DNA of 64,000 bases from Candidatus Nomurabacteria bacterium (GTDB lineage Bacteria; Patescibacteriota; Saccharimonadia; Saccharimonadales; Saccharimonadaceae), in assembly GCA_031257295.1 (NCBI GenBank), contig JAIROX010000001.1:62001-126000 (forward strand), written 5' to 3'. Shown here in pieces: positions 48,373 to 56,969 of the stretch (positions are counted from its first letter, which is position 1; the number at the start of each line of letters is the position of its first letter). Under the pieces are notes generated by a model. That model ran no database searches and was not told where the DNA came from. It saw only the letters and a program-made list of their open reading frames with translations. The translations under genes and the position numbers were made by a program.

Positions 48373-49482
48373 ATGTTAGATTATAGAATTAGCTATGCAC
48401 AAAACAGAGAAGATATTCTATTGGATGGAATTTTAAAAGATGTTGATAAAGGCTTTTACATTGACGTAGGCGCAAACCATCCGATTGAGTTATCTGTGAC
48501 GAAGTTATTCTATGATAAGGGGTGGCACGGTATTAACATAGAACCAATTGCCGAAAGCCACAGTTTATTTATGGCAGCTAGGCCAAGAGATGTAAATCTC
48601 AATATCGCGCTCAGTGATAAGCCTGGAGAGGCTAAGTTGCGATACTATCCAGACGGTAACGGCGTTAGTACCATATCTGTTAGACAACAGGACAAACTGG
48701 GGACCTCTAGGGTATACGAAGATAGGCTTGTGGAAATAGATATGTTAGCTAGTGTCATGAAGAAGCATGCGTCGAAGACCGTGCATTTTCTTAAGATAGA
48801 CGTCGAAGGCTTGGAGCCTGAAGTACTAAAAGGAAATGATTGGACTCTGTATCGGCCTTGGGTTGTCTGTATTGAGTCCATACACGACGAACATGATAAA
48901 ATCTGTGAGATAATGTCGGACAATAAATACATATTATTGTTTGACGATGGTATAAACAAGTATTTTTTATCAAGTGAAAAGTGGTATAGTCTCGGCCAAT
49001 TTTCTTACGCAGATACCGTTCTCTCGCGACCTATTGTTCAGGCAAGTGTGGCCCGTGATGTAAGAGTTATAAAAGATATTAATGAACGACTTGCTTTCGC
49101 AGACCAGAATAATCAAACTGTGAAGACCGAGTTATGTGGGATAATTGATGACTATAGAACATTGAGAGGTGCCACAAAGTTGTTTTCTGAGGCAATAAAC
49201 AGATCTTTTTTGTTCGGGATTGAAAAGCTTAATACCAAAAAGCCAGCAGATTATATGAACGTTAAAACTCAAACACTTGATGTGGGTGCGAGCGAAGATA
49301 TTGAGTCTCTTCTTGATAAGATCAGAAACTATGACAAGGCTATGTTAATTTCTAAACCGCACCAAGATAAAACGCCCCTAGCGTACAAGCTGGTTAAAAC
49401 AACGTATATGGTATTTGAAGGTTGTATGAATAAAGTAGCCAGAAGTTTACTACGCATGATAAAGCTAGTGAGGACAAGGTGA
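48373..49482 (+). CDS. FkbM-family methyltransferase
   Basis: A 369-aa SAM-dependent methyltransferase. The FkbM domain spans residues 1-200: SYAQNREDILLDGIL, the SAM loop FYIDVGANHPIELSVTKLFYDKGWHGINIEP, LKIDVEGLEPEVLKGNDW. The last 150 residues are helical and charged with no known domain, ending in a basic amphipathic stretch that could hold it at the membrane. It starts immediately after the giant transferase stop. It may methylate the growing polymer or cap its end for recognition by the Wzt domain (inference from O8/O9a-type systems). Confidence 0.87.
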   Translation: MLDYRISYAQNREDILLDGILKDVDKGFYIDVGANHPIELSVTKLFYDKGWHGINIEPIAESHSLFMAARPRDVNLNIALSDKPGEAKLRYYPDGNGVSTISVRQQDKLGTSRVYEDRLVEIDMLASVMKKHASKTVHFLKIDVEGLEPEVLKGNDWTLYRPWVVCIESIHDEHDKICEIMSDNKYILLFDDGINKYFLSSEKWYSLGQFSYADTVLSRPIVQASVARDVRVIKDINERLAFADQNNQTVKTELCGIIDDYRTLRGATKLFSEAINRSFLFGIEKLNTKKPADYMNVKTQTLDVGASEDIESLLDKIRNYDKAMLISKPHQDKTPLAYKLVKTTYMVFEGCMNKVARSLLRMIKLVRTR

Positions 49483-51806
49483 AGCAAATAAAAAAAGCAC
49501 TAGTCATAGACGGCCAAGTCTTTCAAAGTGATGCTTGGGATAGGGGTATGGGTAAATATTCGCTAAACCTCCTAATAGCTTTGGGCAATGTTGGGTTGAG
49601 CGATTACGATAAGGTGTACATGATATTTAACGATATAATAACTTTAAAGCCTGATGCAGAAAATGCTATAAAAAAAGCGCTTCCAGCAGCTGAGTTCATG
49701 TTCTTGAGCTATCGTTTGCCTGACACTAAAACCTGGCATCCGCTAGAACCATTTATAAGTAAGAACCAGATGGTAGTCGATAAGTTCATTCGAGGTCTTG
49801 ATTCTGAAACCGTAGATTTTGTTATACTAGCTCTATTTATAGACCAGGTATGTAGCGTGTTTCCTGCACTAGAGTATGTTAAACGCGTATTACTGTTTTA
49901 CGACTTGATACCGTTTCAGTATCCTGAGCGATATGCATCTAAACCCAATTACGCTAATTATATAGCTCGTTATGGTATCTTGTATGAGGCGGATTTGATA
50001 TGGACTATTTCCCAAACAGTAGCTGATGATCTGGCCATATACTTGGGTATGCCCTGTGATAGGTTGGTTAATATAGACGGGGCTGCGGTTAAAAGATCTC
50101 AATTAAAGGCTAAGAAACCGGATGGCGTGCCAAAACGTTTTGTCCTTATGCCTACAGGGGAGGAACTAAGAAAAAATAACATACGCGCAACAAAAGCCTT
50201 TGCAGACTACTGCTCGACTAGCGGGCAAAACGATCTTTATTTAATAGCGACATCATTCTTTTCCGATGGTATGAAACAGACAATGAGCAAGATATTTGGT
50301 AAATGTGTGTTCACTGGTAACGTGACTGAGGAAGAGCTTGCGTGGTTGTATCGTAATTCAGAAGCCGTATTGTTTGTTCCAGAATATGAAGGCTTAGGGT
50401 TGCCAGTGTTGGAGGCTATGGAGTTCAATAAACCAATAATATGTTCGGATATATCGGTCTTTCGAGAAATGTCAAACGACGCGTTTTATTATGCAGATTA
50501 TAGGAGCATACGAGATATAGCAAAGGCCATAGACAAGGCGTTAGCCCGGGAAGACTTTAGTACTAAAACTAGTGAATATCCAGCTATACAGAAGCATTAT
50601 ACTTGGGGCAATACTGCTGAAGTCGCAAAAGAGTCTCTGGCCAATTTAGTTGACGTGGATGTTGTTCGCGGTGTTAAGCCAAAAATAGCGATATTCTCTC
50701 CAAACCCAAGTTCGCTATCTACAATAGGTAAATTTACAATGCTGCTACATCCTGAACTGAGCCGCCATTTCGACATAGATTATTATCTTGAGGATGGCAT
50801 AACCGGTCGACCGAGCATCCGTATTGACCTGTTAAGCTCCACTGGCAGGTGTAAGGACGCAAATACTTTTAGCATTGGTGATTATAAAAAATACGATGCG
50901 GTAATATACCACATCGGTAGCAGCGAGTTCCATGTGCAAACGGTTTTGACTGCTCTAGCACTACCGGGTATAGGGATAATGCACGACTTAGATCTAAAGT
51001 GGTTCTATGACGAATTAATGTTAAAGAACGGATACTTTTCTAGAGAAAGGGTCGATGCCGAAGGACTACTGGATAAAAAAGTGCATAGCAAGGGAAGCTC
51101 TCGCTTGGTCAGCTTAGCCAACTGTCAAAAAGGTTGCGTGGTGCATTCAAACTATGCGCAAAAGGCTGTTAGCCAAATTATTCTCAATGATAATAAATCT
51201 GTAACCCTAGCTAATTTAGCTGTTTCGACTCCTAAACTAGATATATTCCGTTCCCAAACGTTTAGAGTGGGTTTTGCTGGTATTATAAATGCTAGAAAAG
51301 GTCTAGATGTGGTTGAACAGATAGCTAGCTCAGACCTGTTTGACGATCTCAGCATTGAGGTTTTTGGAGCCTCAGCTATTGACGAAAGCTATAAAGACAG
51401 GCTTAATGCGCTTGATCGCGTCAATGTTAGTGCTGATATAACTGACTTTCAATTCCAATCGAAACTGCAACGCACGGACGTAGTGGTAAATTATAGGTTA
51501 GACTACCACGGTGAAACTTCGTATTCAGTCCTAGAAGCCATGCGTTTTGGGGTAGTTCCCATAGTACGTAACATAGGCTGGTTTTCTGAATTACCAGACG
51601 ACGCAGCCGTGAAAGTTAATAGCATGGACGATATTTTATTGAAGATGTTAGAACTATACAGCGACCGCTCAAGGCTACGGCATATGTCTGCCAAGGCAAA
51701 GGAATATACGCGAAAGTATTATAGTTTTAAAGAGTATTCGAAAGCGCTCCTTGACATGGTATCCGGTTTGGTACCTGGTAGTATCAAGGATAATAAGAGA
51801 AATTAA
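49479..51806 (+). CDS. Tandem GT4 glycosyltransferase
   Basis: A 775-aa protein with two GT-B units in one chain. Unit 1 (about 1-390): DGQVFQSDAWDRGMGKYSLNLL, RVLLFYDLIPFQYPERY, TGNVTEEELAWLYRNSEAV and E-x7-E in PEYEGLGLPVLEAMEFNKPIICS. Unit 2 (about 405-770): KIAIFSPNPSSLSTIGKFT, GIGIMHDLDLKWFYDEL, FRVGFAGIINARKGLDVVEQI and VVNYRLDYHGETSYSVLEAMRFGVVPIV, in which the usual first Glu is replaced. It probably forms two different linkages of the polymer. GTG start overlaps the previous stop by 4 bases. It ends 2 bases from a convergent gene with no terminator. Confidence 0.88.
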   Translation: MKQIKKALVIDGQVFQSDAWDRGMGKYSLNLLIALGNVGLSDYDKVYMIFNDIITLKPDAENAIKKALPAAEFMFLSYRLPDTKTWHPLEPFISKNQMVVDKFIRGLDSETVDFVILALFIDQVCSVFPALEYVKRVLLFYDLIPFQYPERYASKPNYANYIARYGILYEADLIWTISQTVADDLAIYLGMPCDRLVNIDGAAVKRSQLKAKKPDGVPKRFVLMPTGEELRKNNIRATKAFADYCSTSGQNDLYLIATSFFSDGMKQTMSKIFGKCVFTGNVTEEELAWLYRNSEAVLFVPEYEGLGLPVLEAMEFNKPIICSDISVFREMSNDAFYYADYRSIRDIAKAIDKALAREDFSTKTSEYPAIQKHYTWGNTAEVAKESLANLVDVDVVRGVKPKIAIFSPNPSSLSTIGKFTMLLHPELSRHFDIDYYLEDGITGRPSIRIDLLSSTGRCKDANTFSIGDYKKYDAVIYHIGSSEFHVQTVLTALALPGIGIMHDLDLKWFYDELMLKNGYFSRERVDAEGLLDKKVHSKGSSRLVSLANCQKGCVVHSNYAQKAVSQIILNDNKSVTLANLAVSTPKLDIFRSQTFRVGFAGIINARKGLDVVEQIASSDLFDDLSIEVFGASAIDESYKDRLNALDRVNVSADITDFQFQSKLQRTDVVVNYRLDYHGETSYSVLEAMRFGVVPIVRNIGWFSELPDDAAVKVNSMDDILLKMLELYSDRSRLRHMSAKAKEYTRKYYSFKEYSKALLDMVSGLVPGSIKDNKRN

Positions 51807-51808
51807 CT

Positions 51809-53515
51809 TTAGTTTTTTTCCACCTTTACGTCTAGCCAAACCATGCCACCCATATCCCATGGGTTACCACCCTCTAGAATCGGCTGGAAATATTCACGGT
51901 AAGTCCCTGCGGCTGTAGATTGAGGAGCTGTAAACTTAAAACTAAACTTAACAATCTCACCAGGTTGCGCTACGTGCTGGTTGTCCGCTAGAGTCTTGCC
52001 GTCAGCCTTATAGACTTTATCAAACTTTATAGCTGGTCGACTACTTGAAATAAACTGGCTATTAAAAGCACTGTTACGGTTAATGGGGCTTGTGGCGGCT
52101 AGCACTACTGGTTTTATACCTGGTTGAGCCGACTCTGAATCATGCCAGGCTATGTTGCCGGTATTCTTAAACGTAAAGTAAGCTTCAGATGAAGACCCCT
52201 GTTTGACAGTAGGGTAGTTGGACTGGCTTTGGAAGGTAGCCACGTTGGCCTCTCGGACGTTTATAGTGGCCCAAACGTTATTGTGGCTAGTTGCTATCAA
52301 AGGTTCGTCACTTGCCTCTTGAATGATGCGAAGGTATTCATAGTATTCTCCTTTGGGATGGTTTTCTGGTATCTTTATTTTAACTGCAAAACGTACCGAC
52401 TCGCCCGATTTCACCTCGTGTGGTGTTGTGGCATACGCGCTACCATCAGCCTTGTAGACTTTATCAAAGGTTCTCCCAGGACGATTATTGTCAGGGCCCC
52501 AGTCGTCTGCGAAAAGGCTAGGGTGATTAATGGGATTATAAGTAGCCATTCTAACGGGAGTGTTGGTATTGTCATACCACGATACTCGCCCGGTATTTTT
52601 ATAGGTAATATACCAGGTGGTGCCTTCAGCGGGGTTTAATGTTGGATATGCTGATTGGCTTACCCACGTTGCGTGATAGTCTGGGCCAGTAGTTGGCCCG
52701 AACCAATCCGTAAAGTACGCAAAAAAGTTGCGATTGCCGTGTGCACTGCAGCCATCGCCTTGGCCGTAACCGGACGCTAGAGCTGCGGCGTTTGGCTGGT
52801 ATGGAGTATACAGGTACAGCGCCTGTGTAGTGCGGTTTTCAACATAAACATTAGAAGACCCGCAAGCATAATTTGGATTATAAAGAATGCTATTATTACC
52901 AACATGATAGCCTGAACCCCACGTGCCCTTAATGATATAGCTAAAATGTCTAGCCGCCATATTGACCTGATTCGTAAAACCGTAATATTCAGCATCGCAC
53001 GGCGCGGTGTCTGGGCAACCATAGCCTGTCGCACCACGATATTGCGAGTTAAGAGGCCAGGTATCAGTCACTAAGCCTTGTTCTTTTTGGAGCAGCACAA
53101 TTAGCGACTGTGGATTGATACCATATTGCTGAGCTGCGTCATAGATAATCTGCGCCGCCGAACGCCCGCCTTCAGTAAAAATATTCAGACAGTTATATGG
53201 CGGCCCATGCCAACCACGTAGCGCAGCATATTGAGCGTGCGTTAAGTCGGAGCGGCCGTATTCGCTAGCTGGGCGAGTACCGTTTGTGTCGCAGCTGACT
53301 TTGCTGTTCAAGAAGCTCTGTATTTGTGACACATTCATCGAACTTTTGTTAGTCATGACTGAGTCACTCATAATGTTGCCAGCCTTAAACTTGGACAAGT
53401 CGGCGGCCTGGGCGTATGGTGGACTAGAAAAGGCAAGTAGACCCATGAACACCGCAAACAGGCTGGCTGGGACCAACAATATTTTTAGAGTTTTGTCTAC
53501 TTTGCTATCTTTCAC
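51809..53515 (-). CDS. Secreted protein with lysozyme-like N-terminal part and two NBR1-type Ig-like domains
   Basis: A 568-aa exported protein with a signal peptide (residues 1-38, PPYAQAAD). Residues 40-270 match a domain found in actinobacterial secreted proteins (FKAGNIMSDSVMTNKSSMNVSQIQSFLNSKV, AQQYGINPQSLIVLLQKEQGLV). The last phrase resembles lysozyme/transglycosylase helices with a Glu. Residues about 285-425 and 430-565 are two copies of an Ig-like fold of the NBR1 type, each with W-x-x-x-NTG-x-x-W/WYD (YKNTGRVSWYDN, FKNTGNIAWHD), a FDKVYKADG strand and a FSFKFTAP or FAVKIKIPE strand. Possibly a wall-binding or wall-cutting adhesin. The stop of the co-oriented upstream gene overlaps its start. 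Confidence 0.8.
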   Translation of the reverse strand: MKDSKVDKTLKILLVPASLFAVFMGLLAFSSPPYAQAADLSKFKAGNIMSDSVMTNKSSMNVSQIQSFLNSKVSCDTNGTRPASEYGRSDLTHAQYAALRGWHGPPYNCLNIFTEGGRSAAQIIYDAAQQYGINPQSLIVLLQKEQGLVTDTWPLNSQYRGATGYGCPDTAPCDAEYYGFTNQVNMAARHFSYIIKGTWGSGYHVGNNSILYNPNYACGSSNVYVENRTTQALYLYTPYQPNAAALASGYGQGDGCSAHGNRNFFAYFTDWFGPTTGPDYHATWVSQSAYPTLNPAEGTTWYITYKNTGRVSWYDNTNTPVRMATYNPINHPSLFADDWGPDNNRPGRTFDKVYKADGSAYATTPHEVKSGESVRFAVKIKIPENHPKGEYYEYLRIIQEASDEPLIATSHNNVWATINVREANVATFQSQSNYPTVKQGSSSEAYFTFKNTGNIAWHDSESAQPGIKPVVLAATSPINRNSAFNSQFISSSRPAIKFDKVYKADGKTLADNQHVAQPGEIVKFSFKFTAPQSTAAGTYREYFQPILEGGNPWDMGGMVWLDVKVEKN

Positions 53516-54069
53516 TAAATACTAACCTCCGTTTGTGCCTGCCCAGTGCGGTTGCCTGTGGTGACAACTAAGCCAATTTGCCACGTGCCACTGCTTAGCT
53601 CCGAAACTGGTACCTCGAAACCTTGGCAGCTTGATGATTGTGGCATTGCGTTGATACCAGATGTTTTGGTGACAACTGCGCTACCTTTTGTCAGCGTGAC
53701 CTTGCACTCACCAGAATTAGTAACTGCGCCGATCATCACTGATATATACAGTTTACCACCAGAAACATTTTTACCGGTAATAGCGACGTCTAACGTGGCG
53801 CCTTCAGGCTGGGACGAGGAGCCATCCTTGGCGGCCTCTTCGGCCTTTTCTTTGAAAGACGGGTCTTCGCTATCGGCGTTTTTGGTTGAGCCTTTTTCTT
53901 TTGACTGGTCTTTACTTTTGCTGCTCGTTTCTTCAGAAGACGAACTTTGTTTGTTAGAGTTTTTATCAATTATAGCCACAGCGCCAACACTGCCTGCAGC
54001 AACCAAAACAACTAGCAAGGTGACTAGCAAGGTTCGTTTGGTTCTTTTGTGTTTTTTTTGTATTCGCAT
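53515..54069 (-). CDS. Membrane-anchored protein with charged linker and Ig-like end
   Basis: A 184-aa protein: basic cytoplasmic start (RIQKKHKRTKRT), one helix (residues 14-36), a Ser/Lys/Glu-rich linker (SSSSEETSSKSKDQSKEKGSTKNADSE in pieces, about 38-90), and a beta-rich domain of 85 residues with one Cys pair (GECKVTLTKGS...SSCQGFEVPVSEL) ending in TWQIGLVVTTGNRTGQAQTEV. The domain looks like an Ig/FN3-type fold. It overlaps the next gene by 1 base, so it is co-translated with the secreted Ig-domain protein and may anchor or assist it. A long opposing frame on the plus strand is a mirror of its codon use. Confidence 0.75.
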   Translation of the reverse strand: MRIQKKHKRTKRTLLVTLLVVLVAAGSVGAVAIIDKNSNKQSSSSEETSSKSKDQSKEKGSTKNADSEDPSFKEKAEEAAKDGSSSQPEGATLDVAITGKNVSGGKLYISVMIGAVTNSGECKVTLTKGSAVVTKTSGINAMPQSSSCQGFEVPVSELSSGTWQIGLVVTTGNRTGQAQTEVSI

Positions 54070-54095
54070 GGGCTATAAATCCCCCCTACTATAGC

Positions 54096-54124
54096 ATGTT
54101 AGCACAAACGCTTTAAAAAGTCAA
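54096..54124 (-). promoter_or_regulatory. Promoter of the two-gene Ig-domain operon
   Basis: Minus strand TTGACT, exactly 17 bases, TAACAT. The leader of about 20 bases has GGGGGG as a possible ribosome site. Confidence 0.6.
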
Positions 54125-54144
54125 GAGTGCTGTCGGGGCTGTGC

Positions 54145-54150
54145 TATAAT
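54145..54150 (+). promoter_or_regulatory. -10 box for leaderless acyltransferase gene
   Basis: TGC-TATAAT, 7 bases before the GTG at 54158. Confidence 0.65.
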
Positions 54151-54157
54151 TGCACAA

Positions 54158-56230
54158 GTGAAAAAGAGCGTGAAGAGTAAGGTCCGTTTAGATATACAAG
54201 CTATGCGAGCTTTAGCTGTAATGGCAGTAGTGATTTACCACCTATGGCCTCACCGCTTAGCGGGTGGTTTTATGGGCGTGGATATATTCTTTGTAATCTC
54301 GGGCTACTTGATGACACTGTCTATTTTGAAGGGCGTAGATAAGGTTAAAAAAGAAAAGAAGCACAGGTTTAAGCATTCGGTGAGTTTCCTCTTCGCCTTT
54401 TACGCTAAGCGCATAAAACGTCTGGCACCTGCCGCTACAGTCTTACTGTTGGCAGTTTTGCTAGCCGTCTTCGCCCTAGGAAAATTGTCCGTTGAACAGG
54501 AAACGTCCACTCAAGTTATAAGGTCATCATTGTTCGTGCAAAACTGGTACCTGGCCGACCAGGCAGTAGATTATTTGGCGCACACCAAAGACGCTACGGC
54601 CGTGCAGCATTTCTGGAGCCTGTCGGTTGAAGAGCAATTTTACATGATTTGGCCATTGCTACTTTTGGTGAGTGGTTTGTTAGGCTGGGCAATCTATAAG
54701 CGAGCGAAACGTAGGTTTCTGAAATGGGGGGGGCGGAATCTCGTGTTTGCCGCAATGACCTTGTTCACGGCAGCTGCGTTCATCTATGGATATTTTTTGA
54801 CGAAGTCAAATCCAGCAGCAGCTTATTTTGTGACACCAGCCAGAATTTGGGAGTTAAGCCTTGGTGGCCTCATAGTTTTCTTGCCTAAGATTAAGCATAA
54901 GGACCTACAGCTATTACTTCCGTGGTTGGGCGTCGCCATGTGCCTGTATTCTATGTTTAAACTAGACGCAGCTGGTTTCCCAGGTTGGCATGCGCTTATA
55001 CCAACTATTGGCGCGGCCCTAATCATCTACGGCGCGAGCGATAGTAAATATTCTGTTAACCGGTTGTCTCGCTTTCGCCCAATACAGTTTTTAGGAGATA
55101 CATCTTATTCGTTGTACCTATGGCACTGGCCATTGATAATTTTAGTACCCCTATTTCTCGGTATAGACCTGCAGCCTACGGAAGTTAGCTACTTGTGGCT
55201 GAAATCGCTTGTCTTGGTAGCCTCATTGGTTTTGGCGTGGTTGTCCTATAGGTTTGTGGAAACACCAGCTAGGAAGCTGAAGCTATCTACGGTTAGGTCT
55301 TGGGTACTTGGTGTGACTTGTCTAATCCTAGTATTGTTGCCGGCACAGATGATTGGATCTTACGCAAGCGATTACTTAAAAACTGGTCTGGCAAAGATGC
55401 ACAATAAGGCGCTGGATGATAGCGAGCATTGTTTTGGCGCTAAGGCTACTCTTAATACTGCCTTGTGTGGTAACCCGTACGGAAAAATAAACACAATCTA
55501 TGCGCAACTTTCATATCAGGATTTGTACGAAACGCTGATCGCAGACTATGGTTGGTGCAGACGTACTAATATTGCATTCGAGTGCGAGCTGGGCGACCTA
55601 AAGTCCGACAAAAAAGTTTTAGCGATCGGTAACTCTCACAACCAGCAACTGGCCAATGCTTACAATTATATGAGCAAAAGGCTTCACATTAGAATAAGCC
55701 TCATAACTTATTATCCTTGGAAGAATATGCGTGATAATAGTGCTGACTACAATCATGAAAAAGTTCGCGAAAAGATACTTCGTGACATTCCAAAATATGA
55801 TGGTGTGATTTTCTCTCACCTGGAGAATAGTTGGTCTTTTCCGCAGGACGGCGTAGACGATTTTAAGGAAGTATTAAAAGTCGTTCGGGATAATGGTAAA
55901 AAGGTAATTTATATACAGGACGTACCATACAGCGGTATAGGCGGCGGACAGTTGTGCTTGAATCATAATCTGGGTTGTAAGACCGACAAGGATTACGAGG
56001 GTCGTGATTTCCTTCTAAGAACCTTGTTGAGAGACAAAAGTATAGGGCGCAACGAAGTAATATACACAGACAAGCTGTTTTGCGACAACAAATATTGCTA
56101 CTCACATATCGGCGGTGTACCGGTCTATTTCAATAACGACGACGTAGGGAACTCACACATTACAGCAACTTATAGTGCGACAATGGGTGAGTTTTTTGTT
56201 AAAGAATTAAGAGATAGGCTGAGTAAATAA
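54158..56230 (+). CDS. OafA-type membrane O-acyltransferase with SGNH domain
   Basis: A 690-aa enzyme that probably acetylates surface polysaccharide. Acyltransferase-3 membrane domain, residues 8-410: LDIQAMRALAVMAVVIYHLWPHRLAGGFMGVDIFFVISGYLM with the catalytic-type His; KRIKRLAPAATVLLL; HFWSLSVEEQFYMIWPLLL; SYSLYLWHWPLIILVPLF; SYRFVETPARKL. After a 60-residue Cys-containing spacer comes an extracytoplasmic SGNH hydrolase-like domain (about 490-690) with AIGNSHNQQLANAY (GDS-like Ser) and IQDVPYSG. GTG start by a -10 at 7 bases. A G8 tract lies inside the coding region (54726-54733). Confidence 0.92.
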   Translation: MKKSVKSKVRLDIQAMRALAVMAVVIYHLWPHRLAGGFMGVDIFFVISGYLMTLSILKGVDKVKKEKKHRFKHSVSFLFAFYAKRIKRLAPAATVLLLAVLLAVFALGKLSVEQETSTQVIRSSLFVQNWYLADQAVDYLAHTKDATAVQHFWSLSVEEQFYMIWPLLLLVSGLLGWAIYKRAKRRFLKWGGRNLVFAAMTLFTAAAFIYGYFLTKSNPAAAYFVTPARIWELSLGGLIVFLPKIKHKDLQLLLPWLGVAMCLYSMFKLDAAGFPGWHALIPTIGAALIIYGASDSKYSVNRLSRFRPIQFLGDTSYSLYLWHWPLIILVPLFLGIDLQPTEVSYLWLKSLVLVASLVLAWLSYRFVETPARKLKLSTVRSWVLGVTCLILVLLPAQMIGSYASDYLKTGLAKMHNKALDDSEHCFGAKATLNTALCGNPYGKINTIYAQLSYQDLYETLIADYGWCRRTNIAFECELGDLKSDKKVLAIGNSHNQQLANAYNYMSKRLHIRISLITYYPWKNMRDNSADYNHEKVREKILRDIPKYDGVIFSHLENSWSFPQDGVDDFKEVLKVVRDNGKKVIYIQDVPYSGIGGGQLCLNHNLGCKTDKDYEGRDFLLRTLLRDKSIGRNEVIYTDKLFCDNKYCYSHIGGVPVYFNNDDVGNSHITATYSATMGEFFVKELRDRLSK
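54726..54733 (+). repeat. G8 tract within the acyltransferase gene
   Basis: Eight G in a row code for part of Trp-Gly-Gly-Arg near residue 190. Loss or gain of one G would truncate the protein. Confidence 0.85.
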
Positions 56231-56297
56231 CTGGTTTAATATGCTGTCAATTTTCGTCTGTATCGTGTATTATTTAGCTAACTAACAGGAGAAACTT

Positions 56298-56969
56298 ATG
56301 AACCGCAAACAAATCAAAGCTGAGGCGAAGGCTAAGCTAAAAGGCAACTGGTGGACGTTGTTCAAACCGATTCTGTTAGTTGCCGTCATCGAGTTTGCCC
56401 TGGTTGGCATATTGTCTTTCATTTTTAAAGTGGATTGGACTGCTAGAGAGCGTCATGGAGCGGGCTACCAAACTGTAAACATATTAAACGCACTGGCCGT
56501 ACTCCCGTTGTCTGTTGGTATGATTACTTATTATCTTAAGTTTCTGCGTGGTAAAAAGGCCGAACTGGCTGACCTATTTGGCAGCTACAAGGACATCTTG
56601 ACGATTGTTATTATAGCAATCATAGTTTGCGCGCTAACTTTCCTTGGCACTCTGCTGCTTGTTATCCCTGGTATCATTATCGGGCTTGGCCTGGCCATGG
56701 TCTACTACTTGGTATCTGATGGCGAAACTAGCTCAACAAAAGCCATCAGCAAAAGCTGGGAGATGATGAAGGGCCACAAGTGGGAATACTTTGTATTCTG
56801 CCTGAGCTTCCTGGGTTGGATACTGCTGGGCGTAGTCACGTTGGGTATCGCTATGCTATGGGTAACGCCATATATGTACCTGGCTCAAGCTAATTTTTAT
56901 GATCACTTGCTTGGTAAAAAGACCAAAGCTACCGAAAAGAAAGCAGAAGCTAAGCCTAAAACTAAGTAG
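56298..56969 (+). CDS. DUF975-like membrane protein
   Basis: A 223-aa protein with about five hydrophobic segments. The start MNRKQIKAEAKAKLKGNWW matches the DUF975 family opening (K-x-x-A-K-x-x-LKGNW). Further segments ILIAIIVCALTFLGTLLLVIPGIIIGLGLAMV-like and AISKSWEMMKGHKWEYFVFCLSFLGW fit the family, as does the Lys-rich C-terminal tail. Function is not known. AGGAG lies 5 bases before the ATG. The 3' end overlaps the convergent pta gene by 8 bases. Confidence 0.82.
   Translation: MNRKQIKAEAKAKLKGNWWTLFKPILLVAVIEFALVGILSFIFKVDWTARERHGAGYQTVNILNALAVLPLSVGMITYYLKFLRGKKAELADLFGSYKDILTIVIIAIIVCALTFLGTLLLVIPGIIIGLGLAMVYYLVSDGETSSTKAISKSWEMMKGHKWEYFVFCLSFLGWILLGVVTLGIAMLWVTPYMYLAQANFYDHLLGKKTKATEKKAEAKPKTK

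Noticed and set aside
53546-54094. A 182-codon plus-strand frame
   Set aside because: It is antisense to the membrane-anchored Ig-type gene and reflects its codon use; the minus-strand frame has a helix, linker, promoter and operon context.
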